This document shows, piece after piece, positions 1 through 10,085 of a stretch of 64,000 nucleotides of DNA (the first letter of the stretch is position 1; each line of letters opens with the position of its first letter). The stretch is from Mycobacterium sp. GA-1841 (GTDB taxonomy: Bacteria; Actinomycetota; Actinomycetes; Mycobacteriales; Mycobacteriaceae), in the NCBI RefSeq assembly GCF_001954135.1, contig NZ_MBEQ01000009.1, positions 1-64,000 of the forward strand, in the 5' to 3' direction. Below the pieces are notes generated by a model. It was not told the origin of the DNA and made no database searches. It saw only the letters and a list, made by a program, of their open reading frames with translations. The translations under genes and the position numbers were made by a program.

Positions 1-70
1 GCGGCTCATCGACCAGCATCTCGCAGCAAGTCCCACGAACCCAACAACAAAACGCTGATAGGAATCATTA

Positions 71-126
71 GCGTGCGTGTCTGCTGCCCGCCACGCCGCA
101 TTTCGCCAACACTTTGCGCACGCTCG
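71..126. repeat. 56-bp repeat, copy A
   Basis: This stretch is identical to 1187-1242 except for one base (CCACGCC here, CCGCGCC there). The outer ends are inverted (GCGTGCG at the left, CGCACGC at the right), so the transcript could fold at its base. The two copies bracket the TetR/DoxX-like pair. Bases 1-204 hold no convincing gene; this repeat and the operator array at 187-224 are the only structure seen there. Confidence 0.8.
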
Positions 127-186
127 CCGCGCCGCCGTTCGGCCGAGCTCAGCCTTGACACCGCGGCCGACGAGGTGGCAGTCTCC

Positions 187-224
187 TGAACATGTTCACT
201 GAACATGTTCACTGAACATGTTCA
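187..224. promoter_or_regulatory. Three tandem TGAACATGTTCA palindromes (putative TetR operator)
   Basis: The perfect 12-bp palindrome TGAACATGTTCA occurs at 187-198, 200-211 and 213-224, each separated by one base (period 13). The ATG of the TetR gene (205-207) lies inside the middle copy and the coding sequence runs through the third. Palindromes of this kind beside a TetR gene are usually its own operator. Here binding would cover the start codon, suggesting tight autoregulation. The link to this regulator is inferred from position. Confidence 0.6.
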
Positions 225-807
225 GTCAAGGGCTGAACAGCGAGGCGCAACCCAGCGCAAGGTATTGGCGACGGCTGAAAAGCTGTTCCGCGAGCAAGGC
301 TTCGAGTCGACGACCGTTCGCCAGATCGCAGCCGATGCCGGGGTGAGCAGCGGGACCGTGATGAGCGTCGGGGACAAAGACGGCTTGTTGGTGGCGGTGT
401 TCGACGACCGGATCGCGGCGGTGCATGCCAACCGAAAAGGTCTCGCGCGAAAGCCCTCTCACGCGAATGCGCCGAGGGCGATTGCAAAACTGTTCGACCC
501 CTTCCTGGCCTACTTCGCAGAAGATCCAGCGCTCTCGCGCCGGTATGCGTCGATCATTGTGCGCGGAGGTCACACTTCGAGCATCTTCGGCGATCTGGCA
601 GAAATTCTGGTGGGCGAAATCGAATCGGCTCTCCTGCAGGTCGGCCTCGGCGAACCCGGTGCCGCACGGAGCGCTCGCACGATCTATTTCGCGTACCTGG
701 GCATTGTGCTCAGCGGCAACAACCAGGCATTGGAAAACCGATCGGTGCCCGACCAACTGCGCGATGTCATCGAGTGCGTCCTCGCACCAACCCGACAAGG
801 AGAATGA
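205..807 (+). CDS. TetR/AcrR family transcriptional regulator
   Basis: The protein has 200 residues. Residues about 18-60 form a TetR-type helix-turn-helix (RKVLATAEKLFREQGFES, then TTVRQIAADAGVSSGTV), followed by a ligand domain I cannot assign. The start is fixed because an in-frame TGA lies at 187-189 and the ATG at 205 is the first start codon after it. That ATG is inside a triple palindrome and has no Shine-Dalgarno, so the mRNA may be leaderless or the operator may overlap translation initiation. The stop overlaps the next gene as ATGA, so the two are probably translated together. The regulator probably controls itself and the membrane protein downstream; the inducer is unknown. Confidence 0.85.
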   Translation: MFTEHVQSRAEQRGATQRKVLATAEKLFREQGFESTTVRQIAADAGVSSGTVMSVGDKDGLLVAVFDDRIAAVHANRKGLARKPSHANAPRAIAKLFDPFLAYFAEDPALSRRYASIIVRGGHTSSIFGDLAEILVGEIESALLQVGLGEPGAARSARTIYFAYLGIVLSGNNQALENRSVPDQLRDVIECVLAPTRQGE

Positions 808-1169
808 TCGTGATCGACACACCGCACTGGTGGTGGCTCACCGCGATTCTGGCGATTGTGATCCTCGGTGACGCGCTGATCTCGCTCAAACCGCCGCGGT
901 TCATCCAAGGCTGCCTCGATGGTGTGGGACTCCCGCGCGACTGGTGGTGGGCGCTGATCGTGGTCAAACTTCTTGCCGGCGTGGGATTGATTGCCGGTCT
1001 CAAATATCCGGGAGTGGCGTTCTCGGCCAATGTGGGAATTGTCGTGTATTTCCTGTGCGCCTGCTATGCGCACTACCGCGCCCGGTTTCTCAAACAGGAA
1101 TTCTGGATCAATTGCATGGGCATGCTGCTGTTTTCAACTTTCGTACTGGTGGTCTCCTACGTGGTCTGA
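804..1169 (+). CDS. Small DoxX-like membrane protein
   Basis: This 121-residue protein begins at the ATG of an ATGA overlap with the TetR gene, preceded by AAGGAG at 798-803. It has about four hydrophobic segments (roughly residues 9-25, 44-62, 66-84 and 100-121) separated by short charged loops, the layout of DoxX-like and other four-helix membrane proteins. A WWW motif sits near the N-terminus and another aromatic pair before the second helix. I cannot assign a substrate. Coupling to a TetR gene suggests induction by a small hydrophobic compound or membrane stress. The family name is moderately secure; the role is inference. Confidence 0.7.
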   Translation: MIVIDTPHWWWLTAILAIVILGDALISLKPPRFIQGCLDGVGLPRDWWWALIVVKLLAGVGLIAGLKYPGVAFSANVGIVVYFLCACYAHYRARFLKQEFWINCMGMLLFSTFVLVVSYVV

Positions 1170-1186
1170 GACCACTCGCCTCGCGA

Positions 1187-1242
1187 GCGTGCGTGTCTGC
1201 TGCCCGCCGCGCCGCATTTCGCCAACACTTTGCGCACGCTCG
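1187..1242. repeat. 56-bp repeat, copy B
   Basis: This is the second copy of the 71-126 repeat, with one mismatch. It lies between the convergent ends of the DoxX-like gene and the AraC-type gene, ending one base before the latter's stop codon. Its ends GAGCGTGCG (from 1185) and CGCACGCTC form 9-bp inverted arms, so it may also act as a two-way transcription terminator. Confidence 0.75.
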
Positions 1243-1998
1243 TCACGGTATGCGGATGCGCAGCCCCGTCGTCAACAACTGTGTGGCCGACAATCCGAAT
1301 GTGGTCTTGAAGCAGTCGGCCAGATGTGAGGGGCTGGCGAACCCGGAATCGACGGCGGCCGTGGTCAAGTTCTGACCGGCCGCCACGGCGCTGCCCGCCG
1401 AAATGAGCCGGCTCCAGATCCGGTAGCGGCGCAGGCTGGTACCGGCCTCGCGGCGGAACAGATGCAGAAACCGTGATTCAGACAGTCCGGCCGCGGCGGC
1501 CAGCTCGCGTGCCGGTACCGCCGTCGTCGGATCTTCGCGAATCTGCTTGGCCGCCAGAGCTATCCGGGCATCGATCCGATGAGGGGTGTCCGGAGCAGCC
1601 ACATCCAGCCAATGCCGGGCAGCCTCGTCATCGGCCGGCATCGTGTTCAGCGCGGCCTCGGCAGCGTGGCTGATGCCGATGGCGTGTCGGAAGTCGGTGA
1701 ACTGCTGCCGGCATGATGCACTGCGCTGCGAACTCGGGTCGAGATAGACCGAGACCATGGCACCCTTCACCGACAGATGGTGGGTGAGTCGCGGTGGAAT
1801 CAGCACACTGCGCGCAACGACGACGGCGTCCGGCAGCGTCACCCTCAGCGGTTCGTCGACGGCGACGACCAGGCACCACACCGAGCCGGAGTGCGGCTCC
1901 AGGCCCAAGCCTGGACCGGCATAGAGCGCCTGCCCGGGCCACAGCCACACCGTCGGGCAGCAGGTTTGTGGAAGCGCGGGCATGGTTTCAGTGTGCAT
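1243..1998 (-). CDS. AraC family transcriptional regulator
   Basis: The protein has 251 residues: an N-terminal cupin-like sensor half (about residues 1-110) and a C-terminal AraC DNA-binding domain with two helix-turn-helix units. The first is around AARELAAAAGLSESRFLHLF and the second around TTAAVDSGFASPSHLADCFK. I place the start at the ATG ending at 1998 because GAGGAGGT lies just upstream; an upstream extension to 2079 is open but would run antisense through the neighbouring gene's start. It is divergent from the small membrane gene at 2033 with only 34 bases between start codons, so it is the obvious candidate regulator of that gene. The ligand is unknown. Confidence 0.85.
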   Translation of the reverse strand: MHTETMPALPQTCCPTVWLWPGQALYAGPGLGLEPHSGSVWCLVVAVDEPLRVTLPDAVVVARSVLIPPRLTHHLSVKGAMVSVYLDPSSQRSASCRQQFTDFRHAIGISHAAEAALNTMPADDEAARHWLDVAAPDTPHRIDARIALAAKQIREDPTTAVPARELAAAAGLSESRFLHLFRREAGTSLRRYRIWSRLISAGSAVAAGQNLTTAAVDSGFASPSHLADCFKTTFGLSATQLLTTGLRIRIP

Positions 1999-2032
1999 GC
2001 TGACCTCCTCACCAATTGAGCAGGAGGCTACC

Positions 2033-2398
2033 GTGGTCATCGCAGTAATCGTCGTGGTCGGGGTGTTCTTCCTCGGCATGGGTGTCTATGCGCTGGCCGC
2101 TCCGCGGGCGATACTGCGTCCCTTCGACTACGACGTGAGAACTGCTGCCGCCCGCGCGGAAGTCCGTGGCGTGTACGGCGGTTTCGGTCTGGCCATCGCT
2201 GCGGTGCTGGCCTACGCCGCCGTGACGCCAGGGGAGGTGCGCACCGGAATCCTGCTCACCGTCGGCGCCGCGTTGGTCGGAATGGCGTTCGGTCGCGGCG
2301 TCTCGGCAGTGTTCGACGAACGAACGTCGTTCTATCCCAACTGGTTCTACTGCCTGGTCGAGGTGGCCGGCGCGGCGGCATTGTTATGGGCGGCGTGA
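2033..2398 (+). CDS. DUF4345-like membrane protein
   Basis: This 121-residue protein starts at GTG 2033, preceded by CAGGAGG at 2021-2027. It shows four hydrophobic segments (about 3-22, 42-62, 67-86 and 104-120). The arrangement LGMGVYALAAPRAIL near the start and RGVSAVFDE before the last helix match small DUF4345-type membrane proteins of actinobacteria. The biochemical role of that family is not established. Its start is 34 bases from the divergent AraC gene, so the promoters of both genes must overlap or lie inside the opposite coding sequence. Confidence 0.7.
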   Translation: MVIAVIVVVGVFFLGMGVYALAAPRAILRPFDYDVRTAAARAEVRGVYGGFGLAIAAVLAYAAVTPGEVRTGILLTVGAALVGMAFGRGVSAVFDERTSFYPNWFYCLVEVAGAAALLWAA

Positions 2399-2426
2399 TT
2401 TCGCTTGCCTTCCTTGTGGCGCCTTT

Positions 2427-2547
2427 GTCACGCCAGAGTGGCGCTCAAGCCCGAGCGTCACGCCAGAGTGGCCGGCCGGCCCGGGCTGACGCCGCATTGT
2501 CACACCAGAGTGGCTGTCGCCGTTGACAGCCACTCTGGCGTGACAAT
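2427..2547. repeat. Cluster of GTCACGCCAGAGTGGC repeats ending in a long hairpin
   Basis: The 16-bp motif GTCACGCCAGAGTGGC occurs at 2427-2442 and 2457-2472, with one change at 2499-2514, and inverted at 2529-2544. The last two face each other and form a 23-bp stem (2496-2518 with 2525-2547, one mismatch, 6-base loop). The cluster lies between convergent genes, so the hairpin may terminate transcription from both sides, although no T tract follows. The 219-bp gap at 2399-2617 contains nothing else that I recognise. Confidence 0.75.
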
Positions 2548-2617
2548 GGAGGGCCAGGTGGCGTGGCGGGCTCGGCCCGGGGGAGACGGGGCGTGACGTA
2601 CGAGGGCCAGGTGACGC

Positions 2618-5535
<2,918 letters not shown>

Positions 5536-5607
5536 CCCGACGCGTGTTTGCGTCAGCGTGAAGAGAAATCTTTCGCGTGATCAGGGGTGTGCATAGCCTG
5601 TCGCCAC

Positions 5608-6918
5608 GTGACTGTCACCGCCCCACGTTCAGCAACCACCCCGTCTGCGCGCACCGTCGCGCTCGGCAGTGCGGTCGGTACCACGATCGAGTGGTATGAC
5701 TTCTATCTGTATGCCACGGCCGCGGCCCTGGTGTTCAAACCGCTGTTCTTCCCGAACATCTCGTCGACGGCGGGCACGCTGGCCTCCTTCGCCACCTACG
5801 CCGCAGGCTTCGGCGCCCGGCCGTTGGGGGCACTGATCTCCGGCCATTACGGAGATCGACTGGGCCGCAAGACGGTCTTGGTCGCCGCGCTGGTGGGAAT
5901 GGGTCTGAGCACGTTCGCGATCGGGCTCCTGCCCACCTACGCCCAGCTGGGCCTGCTTGCGCCCGTACTGCTGGTCACCTTGCGATTACTGCAGGGTCTG
6001 GCGGTCGGTGCCGAATGGGGCGGTGCCGCATTGCTGTCGGTGGAGCACGCTCCGGTGGGGCGACGCGGCCTGTTCGGCAGCTTCACCCAGTTAGGTTCAC
6101 CGGCAGGCATGTTGCTGTCCACGGGCGTCTTCTACGTGACGAGAACCGTCACGGGACCGGAAGCCTTCTTGGCCTACGGCTGGCGAATCCCGTTTCTGCT
6201 CAGTGCTGTTCTCGTCGTAGTCGGCCTGGTGATCCGGCTCAGGCTCTCCGACGCCGCAGTGTTCACTCAGGTCCGAGAGCGCGGTGAAACGGCGCGGCTG
6301 CCGGTGCTGGAGGTACTGCGTTCCCAGCCGCGCAATGTGGTGATCACCACCGGACTGCGGTTCTCGCAGATCGCATTGTTCGTTCTGCTCACCACGTATT
6401 CGTTGACGTACCTGCAGGATTCGTCAGATGCCGGTGGACAGGTCGGCTTGACCGCGGTCCTGATCGCCTCGGCGCTGGGACTGATCAGCACTCCGGCGTG
6501 GGCGATGCTGTCCGATCGGATCGGTAGACGGCCACCGTATTTGTTCGGTGCGATTGCCGGAGTACTGGCCCTGATCCTGTTCTTCGTGGCAGCCGGTACC
6601 GGATCACACATCGCCATCGTGCTGTCGATCGTGTTCGGCATCAACATCGCTCACGACGCCATGTATGGACCCCAGGCAGCCTGGTTCGGCGAACTGTTCG
6701 ACACCCGGGTGCGCTACAGCGGGGCTTCCCTGGGCTATCAGATCGGTGCCGTGCTGTCGGGAGGTTTCGCACCGTTGATCGCGGCGGCGCTGCTGGTGGC
6801 CGGTGGGGGCAGTCCGTGGTGGATCGTCGGATACTTCGTGGTGCTGACCGCAATCACCGCTGCGGCGGCCTATTTCGCCCGAGAAACACATCTGGACGAA
6901 CTCGGGGACCGGCGATGA
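5608..6918 (+). CDS. MFS transporter, metabolite:H+ symporter family
   Basis: About 436 residues with 12 predicted membrane helices. The N-terminal GSAVGTTIEWYDFYLYATAA is the hallmark of the metabolite:H+ symporter branch (ShiA, KgtP, ProP relatives), and the loop-2 motif GHYGDRLGRKTVL and its repeat LSDRIGRRPPYLFG are the MFS signature. Substrates of the branch are small carboxylates, betaines or shikimate; this one cannot be specified. I place the start at GTG 5608: TAGCCT at 5594-5599 is a good -10 box 8 bases upstream, implying a leaderless mRNA. The stop overlaps the flavin monooxygenase start (ATGA), so import and oxidation of one compound may be linked. Confidence 0.85.
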   Translation: MTVTAPRSATTPSARTVALGSAVGTTIEWYDFYLYATAAALVFKPLFFPNISSTAGTLASFATYAAGFGARPLGALISGHYGDRLGRKTVLVAALVGMGLSTFAIGLLPTYAQLGLLAPVLLVTLRLLQGLAVGAEWGGAALLSVEHAPVGRRGLFGSFTQLGSPAGMLLSTGVFYVTRTVTGPEAFLAYGWRIPFLLSAVLVVVGLVIRLRLSDAAVFTQVRERGETARLPVLEVLRSQPRNVVITTGLRFSQIALFVLLTTYSLTYLQDSSDAGGQVGLTAVLIASALGLISTPAWAMLSDRIGRRPPYLFGAIAGVLALILFFVAAGTGSHIAIVLSIVFGINIAHDAMYGPQAAWFGELFDTRVRYSGASLGYQIGAVLSGGFAPLIAAALLVAGGGSPWWIVGYFVVLTAITAAAAYFARETHLDELGDRR

Positions 6919-8294
6919 CCAGGATCTACCTCAACGCCTTCGATATGGCCTGCGTCGGACATCAGTCGGCTGGTCTGTGGCGCCATCCCGAGGATCAGGG
7001 CTACCGCTATCGCGAACTCGCGTACTGGACCGATCTGGCCCGCACCCTTGAGGCCGGCGGTTTCGACGCGCTGTTCCTCGCCGACGTGCTCGGGGTCTAC
7101 GACGTGTACGGCGGTTCGCGTGACGCCGCGGTGGCCGATGCCGCGCAGGTACCCGTCAACGATCCGACGCTGGCGGTGTCGGCCATGGCCGCGGTCACCG
7201 AGCACCTCGGCTTCGGTGTCACGGTGTCGTTGACCTACGAGCAGCCGTATGCGCTGGCGCGCCGGTTCTCCACGCTCGATCATCTGACCGGCGGCCGGGT
7301 CGCGTGGAACATCGTCACGTCCTATCTCGACAGTGCGGCCCGAAATCTGGGATTGGATGCGCAGATCCCACACGACGAACGCTACGAGATCGCCGAGGAA
7401 TACCTCGAAGTCTGCTACAAACTCTGGGAAGCCTCGTGGGAAGCCGATGCCGTGGTCCGCGACCGCGAGCGTGGCGTGTTCACCGATCCGGCGAAAGTTC
7501 ACGACATCGAACACAAGGGCCGCTATTTCAGCGTCCCGGGGCCCTTCCTGTGCGAACCGTCGCCGCAGCGCACCCCGGTGCTGTTCCAGGCGGGTGCCTC
7601 ACCTCGCGGGGTCCGGTTCGCGGCCGCTCATGCCGAGGCGGTGTTCGTGTCCGGGCCGACGCCGGAGATCGTCGCCAAACCGGTCAAGGCGCTGCGCACC
7701 GCGGCCGCCGCACTCGGGCGAGATCCGCAGGCCATCAAGGTGTTTACGATGCTCACCCCGATCGTCGCCGAAACTCATGACCTGGCTGTGGCGAAACTGC
7801 ACGACTACCGCCGGTATGTCAGCGCGGAGGGTGCCCTGGCGTTGTTCGGCGGATGGACGGGCGTGGACCTGGCCGAGCTCGGGCCCGACGAGCCGTTGCG
7901 ATACGTCCAGACCGAGGCCAATCGCTCCGCGCTGGCATCGTTTACCACCTCGGGCCGGGACTGGACGCCGGGAGAGCTGGCCGACGAGGTTGGTCTCGGC
8001 GGTCGTGGCCCGGTGGTGGTGGGCTCGCCGACCGAGGTCGCCGACGAACTCGAACGTTGGGTCGAGGAGGCCGGCGTGGACGGGTTCAATCTGGCCTATG
8101 TCACCACGCCGGGTACCTTCGTCGACTTCGCTCGCCACGTCGTGCCCGAGTTGCGTCGACGTGGCCGGGTGCCTGACCATCGCGCACCGGTGACGCTGCG
8201 CGAGCGGCTCGGCGGCGCGGGACCGTTCCTGGCCCCCGACCATCCGGGTGCCGCCCACCGCCCGGCCTGGGATTCGACTCGCTCGAACAGTTGA
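6915..8294 (+). CDS. LLM-class flavin-dependent monooxygenase (NtaA/SnaA/DszA type)
   Basis: The 459-residue protein has the TIM-barrel layout of two-component FMNH2-dependent monooxygenases. Family-typical segments are MTRIYLNAFDM at the start, FDALFLADVLGVYD, the ARRFSTLDHLTGGRVAWNIVTS block (barrel strand with FMN contacts) and HDERYEIAEEYLEV. Known relatives oxidise aminopolycarboxylates, alkyl sulfonates, dibenzothiophene sulfone or pristinamycin; the substrate here is open. A separate flavin reductase is normally needed and none is encoded nearby. The ATG lies in an ATGA overlap with the MFS transporter, pointing to a shared mRNA and a shared substrate. Confidence 0.85.
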   Translation: MTRIYLNAFDMACVGHQSAGLWRHPEDQGYRYRELAYWTDLARTLEAGGFDALFLADVLGVYDVYGGSRDAAVADAAQVPVNDPTLAVSAMAAVTEHLGFGVTVSLTYEQPYALARRFSTLDHLTGGRVAWNIVTSYLDSAARNLGLDAQIPHDERYEIAEEYLEVCYKLWEASWEADAVVRDRERGVFTDPAKVHDIEHKGRYFSVPGPFLCEPSPQRTPVLFQAGASPRGVRFAAAHAEAVFVSGPTPEIVAKPVKALRTAAAALGRDPQAIKVFTMLTPIVAETHDLAVAKLHDYRRYVSAEGALALFGGWTGVDLAELGPDEPLRYVQTEANRSALASFTTSGRDWTPGELADEVGLGGRGPVVVGSPTEVADELERWVEEAGVDGFNLAYVTTPGTFVDFARHVVPELRRRGRVPDHRAPVTLRERLGGAGPFLAPDHPGAAHRPAWDSTRSNS

Positions 8295-8327
8295 CACGAA
8301 CCGTAGTCGGGGTTCGACACTGGTGAG

Positions 8328-9011
8328 ATGACTGCGGAAGACGTGCAACCGTTCCCCACGGACTGGCATAAAGCGCTGGTTCTCGTCGCGCACCCCGACG
8401 ACCCCGAGTACGGGGTGGGCGCGGCCGTCGCGAAGTGGACCGCGGCCGGCAAGTCCGTCCATTACGCGCTCGCCTCCCGGGGGGAGGCCGGTATCGCCGG
8501 GATGCCGCCTGAAGAGGCCGGACCGCTGCGAGAAGGTGAGCAGCGACGGTCAGCGGCCATCGTCGGCGTCGATGACGTGGAGTTCTGGGACTTCCCGGAC
8601 AGCGATATTCGCAATACCGCCGAACTGCAGGCCAAGATCGCCGAAACCCTCACCAAGCTGCGCCCCGACGTCGTCGTCACGCTCTACAGCGGTCCCCAAT
8701 GGGCGCCCGGAGCGCCCAACCAACGCGATCACATCGAGTTCGCGCACGCCGTGGCCGCGGCCTACGACAGCGTTTCCGAGCCGCCGGCTTGGCTGTTCGA
8801 AAACGGTCCAGACCCGACGCATTGCGAGGTGGTCGACGATTACACCGACCTGGCGGTGAAATCTCTTTCTGCGCACGAGGTTTACCTCTCGGTGCTCGAT
8901 CCGGACACCCCCGTCCTCGAGCAGGCCCGCCGGCAGGTGCAGATGTCGACGCCGGCTCTGGCGGGATTCGGCGCGCGAACGGTGGCGTTTCGTCTGCAGC
9001 GGCATCGCTGA
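8328..9011 (+). CDS. PIG-L family deacetylase
   Basis: The 227-residue protein carries the zinc-binding AHPDDPE motif (about residues 21-27) of the LmbE/PIG-L family and a later RDHIEFAHAV segment supplying the third metal ligand. These enzymes remove acetyl groups from N-acetylglucosamine-type amides; in mycobacteria relatives include the mycothiol enzymes MshB and Mca. This one lacks features that would let me name it as either. TTGACA at 8291-8296 could be a -35 element, with only a weak -10 match behind it. It follows the monooxygenase by 33 bases on the same strand. Confidence 0.8.
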   Translation: MTAEDVQPFPTDWHKALVLVAHPDDPEYGVGAAVAKWTAAGKSVHYALASRGEAGIAGMPPEEAGPLREGEQRRSAAIVGVDDVEFWDFPDSDIRNTAELQAKIAETLTKLRPDVVVTLYSGPQWAPGAPNQRDHIEFAHAVAAAYDSVSEPPAWLFENGPDPTHCEVVDDYTDLAVKSLSAHEVYLSVLDPDTPVLEQARRQVQMSTPALAGFGARTVAFRLQRHR

Positions 9012-9028
9012 GTTCCTCGGAGTACGCC

Positions 9029-9034
9029 TACCAT
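9029..9034 (+). promoter_or_regulatory. -10 box (TACCAT) of leaderless alcohol dehydrogenase gene
   Basis: TACCAT ends 7 bases before the GTG start at 9042 and no Shine-Dalgarno is present, the usual spacing of leaderless mycobacterial promoters. Confidence 0.45.
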
Positions 9035-9041
9035 CGCACCT

Positions 9042-10079
9042 GTGCGTGCGGTGATGTATTCGGAGGTCGGTGCCCTTCCCGAAGTGGTCGATGTGGACAC
9101 TCCGGAATGCCCGGACGACGGTGTGGTGGTCGCGGTCGCGGCCAGCGGCCTGTGCCGGTCGGATTGGCATGCCTGGCGCGGGCATGACCCCGTGGAGTTG
9201 CCGATCATCCCCGGACACGAATTCGCCGGGACCATCGCCGCGGTCGGTTCCGCGATCACCGGTTGGCAGGTGGGCGATCGGGTGACCGCGCCCTTCGTTC
9301 TCGGTTGTGGGCGGTGCGAATTCTGTCGGGCCGGCGACGCGAAGGTGTGCCCCGACCAATTGCAGCCGGGTTTCACCCTGCCCGGGTCGTTCGCACAATT
9401 GGTGGCGGTGCCGCGGGCCCAGACGAACCTGGTGCGGTTGCCCGACGCCGTCTCCTTCGTCGCGGCGGCGTCGCTGGGCTGCCGGTTTGCCACGTCGTTT
9501 CGTGCCGTGGTGACACATGGCGGGGTGCAGCCCGGCCAGTGGGTCGCCGTGCAGGGATGTGGCGGGGTGGGTCTGTCGGCCGTGATGATCGCGAAAGCGT
9601 TCGGCGCCAAGGTCGTCGCCGTCGACGTCAACGACCAGGCGTTGGAATCTGCCCGTCGTCTGGGCGCCGACGAACTGGTCAACAGCGAAAAAGCCGACGT
9701 GGCACGCGAAATCGTGGAGCGTACCGACGGTGGCGCGCATATCGGCATCGACGCGCTCGGTCATCCGGCGGTGGCGGCCGCGTCGGTCACTGCGCTGCGC
9801 CGCCGCGGGCGACACATTCAGGTCGGTCTGCTGCTCGGCGGCGCGGCGCAGACCGCGTTCCCGATGGATCGCGTCATCGCCTGGGAGCTCACCATTTTCG
9901 GATCACACGGTATGCCCGCCGTCGACTACCCGGCGATGCTGGCCCTGCTGGCATCCGGCACGCTGCAACCAGAGCTGTTGGTGGCTCAGCGGGTGAGCCT
10001 GGAGGAGGCGGGCGCTGCGATGGCGGCCATGGACGCACCTACCGCAGCCGGGATGACGATCATCGAACCCGCTCGATGA
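9042..10079 (+). CDS. Zinc-dependent alcohol dehydrogenase (MDR family)
   Basis: The 345-residue protein has the complete set of zinc alcohol dehydrogenase motifs. The catalytic zinc site is formed by GLCRSDWHAWRGH and GHEFAG (Cys, His, Glu). The structural zinc site is the cysteine series LGCGRCEFCRAGDAKVC at about residues 87-103. The Rossmann motif GCGGVGLSA follows at about 176, then a segment ending VDVN, whose acidic residue favours NAD over NADP. It oxidises a primary or secondary alcohol or reduces an aldehyde; the substrate is not evident. Its start is GTG with a leaderless promoter. It converges with the PKD-domain gene, leaving only six bases between stop codons. Confidence 0.85.
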   Translation: MRAVMYSEVGALPEVVDVDTPECPDDGVVVAVAASGLCRSDWHAWRGHDPVELPIIPGHEFAGTIAAVGSAITGWQVGDRVTAPFVLGCGRCEFCRAGDAKVCPDQLQPGFTLPGSFAQLVAVPRAQTNLVRLPDAVSFVAAASLGCRFATSFRAVVTHGGVQPGQWVAVQGCGGVGLSAVMIAKAFGAKVVAVDVNDQALESARRLGADELVNSEKADVAREIVERTDGGAHIGIDALGHPAVAAASVTALRRRGRHIQVGLLLGGAAQTAFPMDRVIAWELTIFGSHGMPAVDYPAMLALLASGTLQPELLVAQRVSLEEAGAAMAAMDAPTAAGMTIIEPAR

Positions 10080-10085
10080 TCGGAG

